Assembly (NCBI RefSeq): GCF_035271045.1
Contig: NZ_DATESC010000024.1
Span: 60,056 to 124,055, forward strand
DNA length: 64,000 nt
Reading direction: 5' to 3'
Source of the DNA: Marinospirillum sp035271045
Lineage (GTDB): Bacteria; Pseudomonadota; Gammaproteobacteria; Pseudomonadales; Halomonadaceae
The stretch's first letter is position 1; the number at the start of each line of letters is the position of its first letter. This document shows, in pieces, positions 44,626-54,127 of this stretch. The notes below the pieces were generated by a model. The model searched no databases, was not told the origin of the DNA, and worked only from the letters and a program-made list of their open reading frames with translations. A program made the translations under genes and the position numbers.

Positions 44626-45252
44626 GTGAATAGTCTTAAAACTACCCAACAACCGGTCAAAAACGATAAGCGCCAAGTAATTATTAATGCTGCTTCTGAG
44701 TCTTTTCTAGAAAATGGCTATCAAAACACCAGCATGGAAACCATTTCTAGCAAAGCGGGTGTTGCCAAGCAAACGCTTTATAATTACTTTGGTAACAAGG
44801 ATGCATTGTTTATAGCGGTGGTTGACCAAAAGTGCGATTGCCATAACAACGCCACGATGCGCTCCAATGTCATTAAAAGTGAAAACGTTGAAGATATTTT
44901 AAAAAAATACGCCCAAAATAAATTAGCAGACCTTGTTTCAGCAGAAAGTACCGCCATGTTTCGGATGATGATTTCTGAAGCCATTCGCTTTCCAAATTTA
45001 GGTGAAATGTTTTTTGCCGCAGGGCTAGAAAAAGACCGTTTACTTTTAGTTGGTTTTTTAACCTTGCAAAACCAAGCAGGCAACCTGACGATTGATGATC
45101 CAGAACAAGCCGCTTTATTTTTCCAAGGCGCACTTAATGCTTACTTTCGCCCTAAATTTATTATGACCGGCGAAACACCCAGCAAAGAAGCGATACAGCA
45201 GCACATTGACTACTGTATCGAAAAATTCTTAATTCTTTACCGCCCAACTTAA
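44626..45252 (+). CDS. TetR/AcrR family transcriptional regulator
   Basis: A 208-residue repressor-type protein. The N-terminal HTH (RQVIINAASESFLENGYQNTSMETISSKAGVAKQTLYNYFGNKDALF) is canonical TetR. The C-terminal ligand domain resembles the AefR-like group. Start is GTG at 44626. It stands alone, divergent from DUF599 and convergent with rimO, so the target is unclear. Confidence 0.88.
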   Translation: MNSLKTTQQPVKNDKRQVIINAASESFLENGYQNTSMETISSKAGVAKQTLYNYFGNKDALFIAVVDQKCDCHNNATMRSNVIKSENVEDILKKYAQNKLADLVSAESTAMFRMMISEAIRFPNLGEMFFAAGLEKDRLLLVGFLTLQNQAGNLTIDDPEQAALFFQGALNAYFRPKFIMTGETPSKEAIQQHIDYCIEKFLILYRPT

Positions 45253-45256
45253 TTAA

Positions 45257-46600
45257 CTACTGAACAGGCTTACCCCATAAGTCATGTTCGTCTGCATCGG
45301 TGACTTTTACTTGTAAACGCTGCCCCGGTTTTAAGTGAGAAGCGCCTAGCAAGAATATTTGACCATCAATCTCAGGTGCATCGGCTTGGGTACGTGCAGC
45401 AGCGCCATCATCACCCACTTCATCCACTAACACTTCTAAGGTCTTACCTATTTTTTGTTGCAGTTTAGCAGCACTGATTTGCGCTTGTTTTTCCATAAAA
45501 CGGGCTAAGCGTTCTTCTTTAATCTCTTCAGCTACTGGATTAGGAAGCTGATTAGCGCTGGCACCGTCAACGGGCGAATAGGTAAAGCAGCCCACTCTAT
45601 CTAGTTGTGCTTCATCCAAAAAATCGAGTAGATATTCAAATTGTGCTTCGGTTTCACCCGGAAAACCCACAATGAACGTGGAGCGTAGGGTTATGTCTGG
45701 ACAAACTTCACGCCAAGATTGAATGCGTTTTAAGGTTTTTTCGCTAGCTGCAGGACGCTTCATGGCACGCAATACATCGGGGTGCGCGTGTTGAAAAGGA
45801 ATATCTAAGTAAGGCAAAATTTTGTTTTCTGCCATTAACGGCATAATGTCGTCAACGTGTGGATAAGGGTAAACGTAGTGCATACGCACCCAGCTACCTA
45901 ATTGACCCAACTCTTCGCACAACTCTTTCATGCGCGTTTTAATGGGGCGACCTTGCCAAAAACCAGTACGGTATTTTAAATCTAAGCCATAAGCGCTGGT
46001 ATCTTGTGATACGACTAGCAGCTCTTGTACGCCAGCACTAACCAAGCGCTCGGCTTCACTTAATACATCCCCAATGGGGCGAGAAACTAAATCGCCACGC
46101 AATGAAGGAATAATACAAAAACTACAGCGGTGGTTGCAGCCTTCTGAAATTTTTAAATAAGAATAATGGCGAGGCGTTAACTTAATCCCTTGCGGCGGTA
46201 ATAAGTCAATGTAAGGGTCATGGTCGATTTTAGGCGGCAAATACTGATGCACAGCCTTGACTACCTGTTCATACTGCTGCGGGCCAGTAACGGCCAATAC
46301 TTGCGGGTGCAAATCACGAATTAATGCTTCATCAACACCCATGCAGCCAGTCACAATAACGCGACCATTTTCACTAATCGCTTCGCCAATGGCTTCTAAA
46401 GACTCCGCCTTAGCTGCATCAATAAAACCACAGGTATTGACAACCACTAGGTCAGCATCTTCATAGCTAGGTACTAAATCATAACCTTCGCCACGCAATT
46501 GGGTAAGAATGCGCTCAGAATCAACCAATGCCTTGGGGCAACCTAGGCTAACAAAGCCAACTTTATGAGAGGCCGTGCTTAGATGAGTGCTTGAAGCCAT
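45257..46600 (-). CDS. rimO: ribosomal protein S12 methylthiotransferase
   Basis: Radical SAM enzyme that methylthiolates Asp88 of S12. The N-terminal UPF0004 domain opens with VGFVSLGCPKALVDSERIL. The radical SAM CxxxCxxC is in KISEGCNHRCSFCIIPSLRG. The segment ITLRSTFIVGFPGETEAQF follows, and a C-terminal TRAM domain includes TDADEHDLWGKPVQ. At 447 residues it matches RimO. It ends 4 bases from the convergent TetR gene. Confidence 0.96.
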   Translation of the reverse strand: MASSTHLSTASHKVGFVSLGCPKALVDSERILTQLRGEGYDLVPSYEDADLVVVNTCGFIDAAKAESLEAIGEAISENGRVIVTGCMGVDEALIRDLHPQVLAVTGPQQYEQVVKAVHQYLPPKIDHDPYIDLLPPQGIKLTPRHYSYLKISEGCNHRCSFCIIPSLRGDLVSRPIGDVLSEAERLVSAGVQELLVVSQDTSAYGLDLKYRTGFWQGRPIKTRMKELCEELGQLGSWVRMHYVYPYPHVDDIMPLMAENKILPYLDIPFQHAHPDVLRAMKRPAASEKTLKRIQSWREVCPDITLRSTFIVGFPGETEAQFEYLLDFLDEAQLDRVGCFTYSPVDGASANQLPNPVAEEIKEERLARFMEKQAQISAAKLQQKIGKTLEVLVDEVGDDGAAARTQADAPEIDGQIFLLGASHLKPGQRLQVKVTDADEHDLWGKPVQ

Positions 46601-46774
46601 AAAAAAATATACTCTGGTGGAATTTAATGCGGCATTCTAACGGTTTGTAGCCACCTAAAACAGTGCTATTTGATCGCTTAAAAAAGAATGCATACCTTGG
46701 TGTTATTAACCGTTTCTTGCACCGTCTGTTATTCTGTTAGCCCTTGTTGAACCGATCTTTTGAGGTAATCAATT

Positions 46775-47410
46775 GTGACTCGTGTATTAATTGTGGATGA
46801 CCACATTCTGGTAAGAACAGGCATTGAACGAATACTCGCTGACACGGATGGCATTGAAGTGGTTGGGCAAGCAGCGGATGGCGAAGAAGCCATACAAAAA
46901 GCCCGTGAACTTAGTCCTAATATAATATTAATGGATGTTAAAATGCCCGGTATTGGTGGCATTGAAGCAACCCGTAAAATCATACGCAATAATACTGCCA
47001 TCGGTATTATTGGTTTAACCGCTAGCGGGGATGAAACTTTTGTTCAACGCTTATTGCAAGCTGGCGCTAAAGGCTATTTAACAAAAGGGGCAAGTTTTGA
47101 AGAAGTAGTTCGCGCCATACGTCACGTTGCTTCTGGGCAGTTTTATGTTGACCCTACTTTAACCAGTGGTTTTATTGTGAGAGATCCAGAAAACAACAAC
47201 CCCTTTAGCAAGCTTTCAGACCGTGAAATGCAAGTCACTATGATGCTGGTGACTTGTCAAAAGGTACACGAAATTGCTGATAGCTTATTTGTTAGTCCAA
47301 GAACTATTAATACCTACCGATATCGAATTTTTGAAAAGCTATCGGTGCGTAATGATGTTGAGCTGACTCACCTAGCCATGCGTCATAAACTGGTTGATGT
47401 GACTGATTAA
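46775..47410 (+). CDS. gacA: response regulator UvrY/GacA
   Basis: NarL/FixJ family regulator paired with BarA/GacS, controlling Csr/Rsm small RNAs. The receiver domain has the phosphoacceptor Asp54 in NIILMDVKMPG, a conserved Thr in IIGLTASGD and Lys in AKGYLTKGAS. The C-terminal LuxR HTH is FSKLSDREMQVTMMLVT...SPRTINTYRYRIFEKL. At 211 residues it matches. Start is GTG with AGGTAA. It precedes uvrC, the classic uvrY-uvrC arrangement. Confidence 0.93.
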   Translation: MTRVLIVDDHILVRTGIERILADTDGIEVVGQAADGEEAIQKARELSPNIILMDVKMPGIGGIEATRKIIRNNTAIGIIGLTASGDETFVQRLLQAGAKGYLTKGASFEEVVRAIRHVASGQFYVDPTLTSGFIVRDPENNNPFSKLSDREMQVTMMLVTCQKVHEIADSLFVSPRTINTYRYRIFEKLSVRNDVELTHLAMRHKLVDVTD

Positions 47411-47443
47411 CTGATTAATGGGTAAAAAAACAGGTAGAAAAAA

Positions 47444-49282
47444 GTGTTTGATGCAGCCTTAACCGTGTTTGACCACGCGCCTTTTTTAAAGCAAACCACC
47501 CAAGCACCGGGCATTTACCAAATGTTTGCGCTCGACGGTAAAATTCTTTACGTTGGTAAGGCGAAAAATTTAAAAAAACGCCTTGCAAGCTACTTTCGTA
47601 GCACGGGTTTAGCACCCAAAACAAAAGCGTTGGTCAGCCGTATTTATAAAATTGAAGTAACGGTTACACAAACTGAAATTGAAGCACTGCTACTGGAACA
47701 AAATTTAATAAAAGCACTAAAGCCACCATTTAATATCTTGTTACGCGATGATAAATCCTACCCGTTCTTACGCTTTTCAACCCATGCTTGGCCGGCTTTA
47801 AGTATTAGGCACGCTAGGCATCAGCGCGGTTCAGGGCAATGGTTTGGCCCTTACCCCAGCGCATCTAGCGTAAAGGACACGCTACAATTGCTTTATAAGG
47901 TATTTTTACTGCGCCAATGTGATGACACGACCTTTAGCAATCGTAGCCGCCCTTGTTTACAATACCAAATTAAGCGCTGCTCTGCGCCTTGTACGGGCGA
48001 AATAAGCGCAGCAGACTATACTGAAGATTTACGCCATGCCAAGTTGCTGCTTGAAGGTAAAAGCCAGCAAGTTACCAATGCATTAGCAGAAAAAATGGAC
48101 GCGGCGGCGGCGGAATTAGCCTTTGAAAAAGCCAGCCATTACCGCGACCAAATTCAACAGTTAAGGCAATTACAAACGCAGCAAGACGTTGACACGGGTG
48201 TAGGTGAAGTGGATGTTTTTGGCTTAGTTTCGTCAGAAGGCAATAGCAGTATTAGCTTATTACAGCTTCGCCAAGGGCGATTAATCAGTACACGTCATTT
48301 CAATTTTAAAAATCCTTTAGATGAAACCGACAGCGCTACCTTGACCGCTTTTGTTGCCCAGTATTATTTAACTCGCACATCTTTGCCACCAGCAATAGAA
48401 ATTTTGTTAAGCCATGAACTCGAAGAAAGCCAAGTTATTCAAGCCGCTTTACAAGAACGTTTTGGTTTTAAGTCGCGCCTTGCACACAAGGTACGCAGCC
48501 AAAGAGCGCGTTGGTTAAAGTTAGCGCTAACCAATGCAAGCCAGCAGTTATTAAGCCATGTTAATAAATCCAGCCAACAGCAACAGCGTATGCAAGCCTT
48601 AAAAGAAGCGTTAGGTTTTAGCCAGCCTATTCAACGTATGGAATGTTTTGATATTAGCCATAGTCACGGTGAAGCAACCGTTGCTTCTTGCGTGGTATTT
48701 GATGCTGAAGGACCACTCAAACAAGATTATCGGCGCTTTAATATAGCAGGCATTACTGGCGGCGATGACTATGCTGCCATGCGTCAAGCACTAGAAAGGC
48801 GCTATAAAAGAGTTAAAGCTGGTGAAGTAACCCTACCCGATTTACTGCTTGTTGATGGGGGTAAAGGTCAGCTAAATGCTGCTAAAGCCATTCTTGAGTC
48901 ACTTGATTTAACTAACATTCATCTTTTAGGTGTTGCCAAAGGTACAACAAGAAAAGCAGGTTTAGAGACGTTGTTTTTAGAAACGATTGATAACCAACTA
49001 GCGTTACCTGAGCATTCGCCCGCCTTGCATTTAATTCAACAGATACGCGATGAAGCGCATCGCTTTGCTATTACTGGACACCGCCAGCGCCGTGATAAAA
49101 CACGCACAACGTCTGGCTTAGAAAGCATCGCTGGTGTAGGGCCTAAACGCCGCCAAGCTTTATTGCGTTATTTTGGTGGGCTTAAAGCCATTGCCGAAGC
49201 CAGTATTGAAGCTTTATGCCAAGTTGATGGCATAAACCGCGCACTGGCTGAAACGATTCATGCTACCCTTCACAACCATTAA
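47444..49282 (+). CDS. uvrC: excinuclease ABC subunit C
   Basis: Nucleotide-excision-repair nuclease. The GIY-YIG domain (PGIYQMFALDGKILYVGKAKNLKKRLASYF) is at the N-terminus. A Cys-rich stretch (CLQYQIKRCSAPCTGEIS), the UVR motif (about 200-235), the RNase H-like endonuclease domain with FDISHSHGE and LLVDGGKGQLNAAK, and C-terminal helix-hairpin-helix motifs follow. At 612 residues it matches UvrC (610). It starts at GTG 47444, 33 bases after gacA. Confidence 0.96.
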   Translation: MFDAALTVFDHAPFLKQTTQAPGIYQMFALDGKILYVGKAKNLKKRLASYFRSTGLAPKTKALVSRIYKIEVTVTQTEIEALLLEQNLIKALKPPFNILLRDDKSYPFLRFSTHAWPALSIRHARHQRGSGQWFGPYPSASSVKDTLQLLYKVFLLRQCDDTTFSNRSRPCLQYQIKRCSAPCTGEISAADYTEDLRHAKLLLEGKSQQVTNALAEKMDAAAAELAFEKASHYRDQIQQLRQLQTQQDVDTGVGEVDVFGLVSSEGNSSISLLQLRQGRLISTRHFNFKNPLDETDSATLTAFVAQYYLTRTSLPPAIEILLSHELEESQVIQAALQERFGFKSRLAHKVRSQRARWLKLALTNASQQLLSHVNKSSQQQQRMQALKEALGFSQPIQRMECFDISHSHGEATVASCVVFDAEGPLKQDYRRFNIAGITGGDDYAAMRQALERRYKRVKAGEVTLPDLLLVDGGKGQLNAAKAILESLDLTNIHLLGVAKGTTRKAGLETLFLETIDNQLALPEHSPALHLIQQIRDEAHRFAITGHRQRRDKTRTTSGLESIAGVGPKRRQALLRYFGGLKAIAEASIEALCQVDGINRALAETIHATLHNH

Positions 49283-49342
49283 ATGTAGTTTTAAACGCTA
49301 AACCCAGTTTTTTTCAGAACTTAATTTTTAAGAGCCTAAGCC

Positions 49343-49897
49343 ATGAACTTTCCAACTTTTTTAACGCTGCTGCGTATTTTAGTGATTCCATTGTTAGTTG
49401 CGATTTATTATTTACCTTTAGAAAGTAAATACCTTATTTGTGCAGGAATTTTTGGTGCAGCAGCACTCACCGATTGGTTAGATGGCTTTTTAGCCCGTCG
49501 CTGGAATCAAATGACCCCTTTTGGTGCTTTTTTAGACCCCGTTGCAGATAAATTAATGGTGGCGGTGGCATTGGGGGTTTTAATTGAAGCTTATGCCAAC
49601 TGGTGGTTAACATTACCGGCGCTGGTCATTATTGGCCGAGAAATTGTAATATCTGCATTGCGTGAATGGATGGCTGAAATAGGAAAAAGCGCTAATGTTG
49701 CGGTAAGCTGGATTGGCAAAGTGAAAACAACCTTCCAAATGTTATCTATCTTTTTGTTATTATTAGCACCGCCTGGGCAGCTGATCTCTTGGGCCGGCAT
49801 CGCTATGTTATACGTTGCAGCACTGCTGACCTTATGGTCTATGTACAATTACTTGTTAGCAGCCAAACCTTACCTTTTACCTAAAACCGATCAGTGA
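49343..49897 (+). CDS. pgsA: CDP-diacylglycerol-glycerol-3-phosphate 3-phosphatidyltransferase
   Basis: Inner-membrane enzyme making phosphatidylglycerol phosphate. The CDP-alcohol phosphatidyltransferase motif is DWLDGFLARRWNQMTPFGAFLDPVADK (near residues 44-70). Several hydrophobic helices include LTLLRILVIPLLVAIYYL and MLSIFLLLLAPP. At 184 residues it matches PgsA (182). It completes the gacA-uvrC-pgsA block, which is followed by tRNA genes as in E. coli and Pseudomonas. Confidence 0.95.
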   Translation: MNFPTFLTLLRILVIPLLVAIYYLPLESKYLICAGIFGAAALTDWLDGFLARRWNQMTPFGAFLDPVADKLMVAVALGVLIEAYANWWLTLPALVIIGREIVISALREWMAEIGKSANVAVSWIGKVKTTFQMLSIFLLLLAPPGQLISWAGIAMLYVAALLTLWSMYNYLLAAKPYLLPKTDQ

Positions 49898-49952
49898 TTT
49901 TTGTAAGCCATTGCTAAGATAGCCTTTTTTTCAATAAAGTTTAGAAAACCTA

Positions 49953-49980
49953 TTGACAAGAAAAAAAATCTGCCTATAAT
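49953..49980 (+). promoter_or_regulatory. consensus sigma-70 promoter of the tRNA operon
   Basis: TTGACA at 49953-49958 and TATAAT at 49975-49980, separated by 16 bases, both perfect matches. The tRNA-Gly gene starts 15 bases downstream, consistent with transcription of all three tRNAs. Confidence 0.9.
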
Positions 49981-49994
49981 GTGCAACCAGATCA

Positions 49995-50069
49995 GCGGGA
50001 ATAGCTCAGTGGTAGAGCACAACCTTGCCAAGGTTGGGGTCGAGAGTTCGAATCTCTTTTCCCGCTCCA
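49995..50069 (+). tRNA. tRNA-Gly(GCC)
   Basis: Complete cloverleaf: acceptor GCGGGAA pairs TTCCCGC, anticodon GCC at 50027-50029 in CTTGCCAAG, T-loop GTTCGAATC and encoded CCA. It reads glycine GGC/GGU codons. First of three tRNAs. Confidence 0.96.
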
Positions 50070-50097
50070 AAGTTTTAAAGCTGAAACTAAGAAAAGT

Positions 50098-50171
50098 GGC
50101 TGGATGGCAGAGTGGTCATGCAGCGGATTGCAAATCCGTCAACGCCGGTTCGATTCCGACTCTAGCCTCCA
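50098..50171 (+). tRNA. tRNA-Cys(GCA)
   Basis: Acceptor GGCTGGA pairs TCTAGCC with one G-U pair, anticodon GCA at 50130-50132, T-loop GGTTCGATTCC, and CCA is encoded. Second gene of the Gly-Cys-Leu operon. Confidence 0.95.
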
Positions 50172-50219
50172 ATTAGTTTCAGTAGTAAGCCTAGTAAAGT
50201 AAGTGTTAGTTTAGTAAAT

Positions 50220-50305
50220 GCCCGGATGGTGGAATCGGTAGACACAAGGGATTTAAAATCCCTCGCTCATAGAGTGTGCGAGTTCAAGTCTCGCTCCGGG
50301 CACCA
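50220..50305 (+). tRNA. tRNA-Leu(TAA)
   Basis: A class II tRNA with a long variable arm (TCGCTCATAGAGTGTGCGAG). Acceptor GCCCGGA/TCCGGGC, anticodon TAA at 50254-50256, encoded CCA. It matches E. coli tRNA-Leu(UAA) closely. Last of the operon. Confidence 0.95.
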
Positions 50306-50336
50306 CTAAAAAATAGCTTACATACCAAAGACAAAT

Positions 50337-50356
50337 AAAACACTTAATTGTGTTTT
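50337..50356 (+). terminator. terminator of the tRNA operon
   Basis: A 7-bp stem AAAACAC/GTGTTTT with a T-run lies 31 bases past tRNA-Leu. Confidence 0.7.
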
Positions 50357-50377
50357 TTTGCGTTTATAATCAAAAAT

Positions 50378-50410
50378 CCAGCCTTAGAAGATAAAGTCTT
50401 CTAAGGCTGG
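50378..50410 (-). terminator. terminator of chemoreceptor gene
   Basis: A perfect 14-bp stem (50378-50391 with 50397-50410) and a 5-base loop. On the minus strand it is followed by a T-rich stretch, placed just beyond the chemoreceptor stop at 50417. Confidence 0.85.
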
Positions 50411-50416
50411 CTGGTG

Positions 50417-51892
50417 TTATTCTGTCAGTTGGAAAGAACTGACGGCTGTTTCTGTAGCCTGTGCTGTTTGCAGTAACTGATCAGTTAGTTTTGAAAGGTG
50501 CTCTGTTGAGCCGCGACTGGTATTAGCCATAACCGCTATCTGATTTGCTCTGCTACTGATAGTCTGGCTTTCTTCTGCCTGCTCTTGTGCCAGTGCAGTT
50601 AAATTTTCTAGGCTGTCTAATGATTTTTGTGCATCTTCTTTTAATGTTTCTAAGGGGGTTATCAAATTCTGAATTAATACGGCTCCTTTATCCATTCCTG
50701 CTTTACCTTCAGTTATTCGCTTAACAGATTCTTTGGTCTGACTGTTAATAACTGAAATAACCTTGTCAATCTGTTCTGTCACTTCACTGGTTCTGCGCGC
50801 TAGGTTTCTTACTTCATCGGCTACCACTGCAAAGCCCCGGCCACTTTCACCTGCGCGTGCTGCTTCTATGGATGCATTAAGTGCCAGTAAGTTGGTTTGG
50901 TCTGAAATTTCACGAATCAGACCAACTGAACCGGCAACTTCACTTGCACTGTGGGTCAGCTGAATGACTGATTCTGCCGATTCTGCGACCAAGCTGGCGA
51001 TACGTGTAATTTCTGTTGCTGCTATACCTATATCATCGACACCCTGCTGGGCTAAATCTCTGGCTTTAAGTACCTGATCCCGGGTTGTCTGCAAATCTTT
51101 TGCCATTGCACTGGAGCTTTTAGAAGACTGGGTGATGGAGCTTTCTATATCAACAGTTAGCTGGTTCTGGCCTTCTGTATCTACTCTTACGTCTTCTGCA
51201 CAGTGGCGCATCTGCTCTGCTGCTTGACTAACGGCTCTGGCATTTTTACGAATTCTTTCAACCACACCCAGCAGGTGCTTTCGCATATTAGCCATACTGT
51301 TCAGTAATACGCCCAGCTAATCTGACCGACCAGAGGGAACCTTAACACTTAAATCACCTGCGGCTATTCTGTCTGCTGCTGTAACTGCTAGGTTAAGGGG
51401 TTTAACAATACTTCTTGTAATGAAGAGCGACATAAGTATGCCCAGTAGCAATGCTCCGATTCCTAATAAAATCATGACATAAACCGATTGCTCTACTGTT
51501 GCCAGTGTTTGTTGCTGGCGGGCCTGCATACTGATTCGCTGCTCTTTTGTCAGTTGTTCAGTAAAAGTAAGTAAATCATCTAAGGCTGACCGTGTTTCTC
51601 CGGCCATCATTTTTCTTGCTTCAGTAAGCTGTCCCATTTCAAGCGATTCAACCGTTGACTGAAGCTTGTTTTGGTAGATTTCTCTAAGCTGCTCTAATTT
51701 TAAAATAACGTCTTGTTGGTTGGGTATTAACTGCTGAAGGCGGACGACTGCTTCATCCAGCTGGGCATTACGGCTATCCATATCTTTGTACAGCGCGATG
51801 CGTTGTTCCCGGTGTTCAACTATAAACAGCAGAAGTAAGCGGCTGGCGACACTTTCAGCGTTCAGATTAATGTAGCTGCGAGCAAATTGAAT
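50417..51892 (-). pseudogene. methyl-accepting chemotaxis protein, truncated and interrupted
   Basis: A single frame encodes a helical ligand-binding segment (51317-51892, with ESVASRLLLLFIVEHREQR), a membrane helix (VMILLGIGALLLGILMSLFI) and a HAMP domain. TAG at 51314-51316 then interrupts it in frame, and it resumes as LGVLLNSMANMRKH and a full signalling domain with EISDQTNLLALNASIEAARAGE. A GAG-to-TAG change explains the stop. There is no start codon or first membrane helix before the stop at 51893-51895. At least two lesions make it non-functional. Confidence 0.9.
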
Positions 51893-51978
51893 CTAAAACC
51901 TCATCGACCGGTTCTGGGCAGTTGCAAGCTTTTAAAGAAAAACGTAGTTAATTTGTTAACCGTTACAGGGAGTGAACT

Positions 51979-52875
51979 GTGTCCGACCTCAACCTTTCTG
52001 CTGTTAACTCTGCTTCGGCCAGGCTCTTGCCTGACCGGGCTGGTATAGGGCTAAAACCCGAACATTTCGAGGCTATTCTTGAAACGCTGCCGGCTATTGG
52101 CTTTTTTGAGATTCACGCTGAGAATTATATGGTTGAGGGCGGCCCTTTCCATTTTTATCTTGAACGTATCCGCAAAGATTATCCTTTATCCATTCATGGT
52201 GTTGGCTTGTCTATTGGTGGCGCTGCTCCGGTTGATGAACAGCACCTTAATCGTCTTAAACTATTACTGGAGCGTTACCAGCCGGAACTTTTTTCTGAAC
52301 ATTTGGCTTGGTCAACACATCAGGGGCATTTTTTAAATGATCTGTTGCCTGTTCCCTATACTCAGGCAACGCTGGCGAGGGTTTGTGAGCAGATTGACTC
52401 TATTCAAAATCGGCTTGGGCGGTCTATGTTGCTGGAAAACCCTGCCACCTACCTTGAATTTTCTGAATCAAGTATGTCTGAAGCAGCATTTATAACAGAA
52501 GTTATTAATAAAACAGGCTGTGGTTTGCTGCTTGATATTAATAATGTGTATGTTGCCTGCACTAACCATCAGCGTCATGCGCTTGATTATATTCGTGCCT
52601 TGCCTTTAGATGCCGTTGGCGAATTTCATCTGGCGGGTTTTGCAACGGATTATGACAGTGATGGTTCGCTGTTGCTGATTGACAGTCATGATGCTGAAGT
52701 TGCGCCGCAGGTCTGGTCTTTGTATCAAGCCGCCCTTGCTCTTACCGGGCCTCGCCCCACTTTGCTGGAGCGTGACGACAATATTCCTTCCTTACCTATC
52801 TTGTGTGCTGAAGCTAAGCAGGCGGATCTTTACCTGAGGGCAGCGAGACAGACTAAGGGAGCGTACCATGCATAA
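51979..52875 (+). CDS. DUF692 / MNIO family oxidase (BufB-like)
   Basis: A 298-residue TIM-barrel multinuclear iron oxidase of the DUF692 family, which modifies cysteines in small precursor peptides. FFEIHAENYMVEGGPFHFYLE, PLSIHGVGLSIGG, FSEHLAWSTHQG, LLLDINNVYVACTNH and VGEFHLAGFATD carry the His, Asp and Glu iron ligands. GTG at 51979 has an AGGGAG site. Its stop overlaps the next gene. The bufA-type precursor normally upstream was not found. Leu codons here favour CTG/CTT rather than TTA, unlike the core genes. Confidence 0.9.
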   Translation: MSDLNLSAVNSASARLLPDRAGIGLKPEHFEAILETLPAIGFFEIHAENYMVEGGPFHFYLERIRKDYPLSIHGVGLSIGGAAPVDEQHLNRLKLLLERYQPELFSEHLAWSTHQGHFLNDLLPVPYTQATLARVCEQIDSIQNRLGRSMLLENPATYLEFSESSMSEAAFITEVINKTGCGLLLDINNVYVACTNHQRHALDYIRALPLDAVGEFHLAGFATDYDSDGSLLLIDSHDAEVAPQVWSLYQAALALTGPRPTLLERDDNIPSLPILCAEAKQADLYLRAARQTKGAYHA

Positions 52876-53658
52876 ATCTTTTTATAATGCTTTACTCAAT
52901 ACTGACTCAGTACTGCCAAAAGGACTGGTCAGTTGGAATAAAACCAATTGTGAACGCCGTTTTGCTGTGTACCGCAATAATGTTGTGGTTTCGCTGATCG
53001 ATGCACTGGCGGTTAATTTTCCGGTTGTACAACATCTGGTTGGTGAGGTTTTTTTCGGGCTATGGCTCGGGAGTTTGTCAGCCAGTTTCCACCCAAAACA
53101 CCTGTTATGGCTTTCTATGGTGAAGACTTTGCTGACTTTATTATGGCTTTTCCTCCGGCGGCTTCCATTGCCTATTTAGCTGATATAGCAAAACTTGAAT
53201 ATGCTATTCAGCTGAGTCGTCATAGTGCTGATAGTTTACCATTGGCAACAGCAAAACTGTTGCATCTTATTGAAGATCATCAAGCTATGGCATCGACTGG
53301 TTTAAAGCTGGCTGCCTCAGCAGAGGTTATTACTTCGGGTTTTCCAATTGCTTCTATCTGGTACGCGCATCAGGGTAAACCTCCCTTTGATTTAAGCCAA
53401 ATTCAGCTTGATCAGTCTGAAGCAGTTTTTTTATCCAGGCCAGGTTTGGAAGTTGAGTTACATTCTATTGATCAGGGAACGGCTGAATTTATAACCAAGT
53501 TGAACCAGACATTTCCTCTTTTGGCTGCTGCTGAAACAACCCACCCTTTTGATTTAACTGCAGCATTAAAATTACTTATTCAGCAACAGGCGATTATAGG
53601 TTTAATCACCGCTTCATTAATAACAACAAAGGTGTCCGATCATGAATTCTATCATTAA
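52868..53658 (+). pseudogene. DUF2063 / BufC-like partner protein, frameshifted
   Basis: The first frame (52868-53056) gives SFYNALLNTDSVLPKGL and CERRFAVYRNNVVVSLIDAL, the DUF2063 N-terminus, up to HLVGEVFF. The second frame (from 53047) continues RAMAREFVSQFPPKTPVMAF and PAASIAYLADIAKLEYAIQ to the end. The break lies in a seven-T run at 53049-53055; eight T would join the frames into about 263 residues. BufC-type proteins recruit the precursor to the MNIO enzyme. The single-base run may be a real mutation or an error. Confidence 0.88.
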
Positions 53659-54124
53659 TGGTTATAGCCACTTTTTATTATTGCTTGAGAAAATTCCATC
53701 TTCTTTTATTGCACTGATTGGGCGCTTTTCAATTGCTGCCGTGTTCTGGCAATCCGGACAAACCAAAATAGAAGGTTTTACTATTAATTTGGTGAAAGGG
53801 GATTTTAGTTTAGGTTGGCCAAGGTTGGCCGATTCAACCCTTTTTTTGTTTAAAGAGGAATATCAGCTACCTTTAATTGCACCAGAAATTGCCGCTGTTA
53901 TGGCGACAACTGCTGAACACTTATTTCCTGTACTTTTGCTTTTAGGTTTTGCTACGCGCATTTCTGCCTTATCACTTTTGATTATGACTGGCGTAATACA
54001 ACTGCTGGTTTATCCTGGTGCTTATGCAACGCATGGTGTCTGGGCTAGTGTGCTTCTTTATTTGCTGGTTTATGGTGCGGGTAAGTTTTCAGTTGATCAG
54101 TTGTTTATAAAAAAACAAGCCTGA
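53642..54124 (+). CDS. DoxX family membrane protein
   Basis: A 160-residue protein with four hydrophobic segments (FIALIGRFSIAAVFWQSGQ, a middle pair near 85-120, and VWASVLLYLLVYGAG at the end). DoxX proteins commonly accompany DUF692-DUF2063 genes. Its start overlaps the stop of the upstream gene by 17 bases, so it belongs to that operon. Role is unknown. Confidence 0.85.
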   Translation: MNSIINGYSHFLLLLEKIPSSFIALIGRFSIAAVFWQSGQTKIEGFTINLVKGDFSLGWPRLADSTLFLFKEEYQLPLIAPEIAAVMATTAEHLFPVLLLLGFATRISALSLLIMTGVIQLLVYPGAYATHGVWASVLLYLLVYGAGKFSVDQLFIKKQA

Positions 54125-54127
54125 TTT

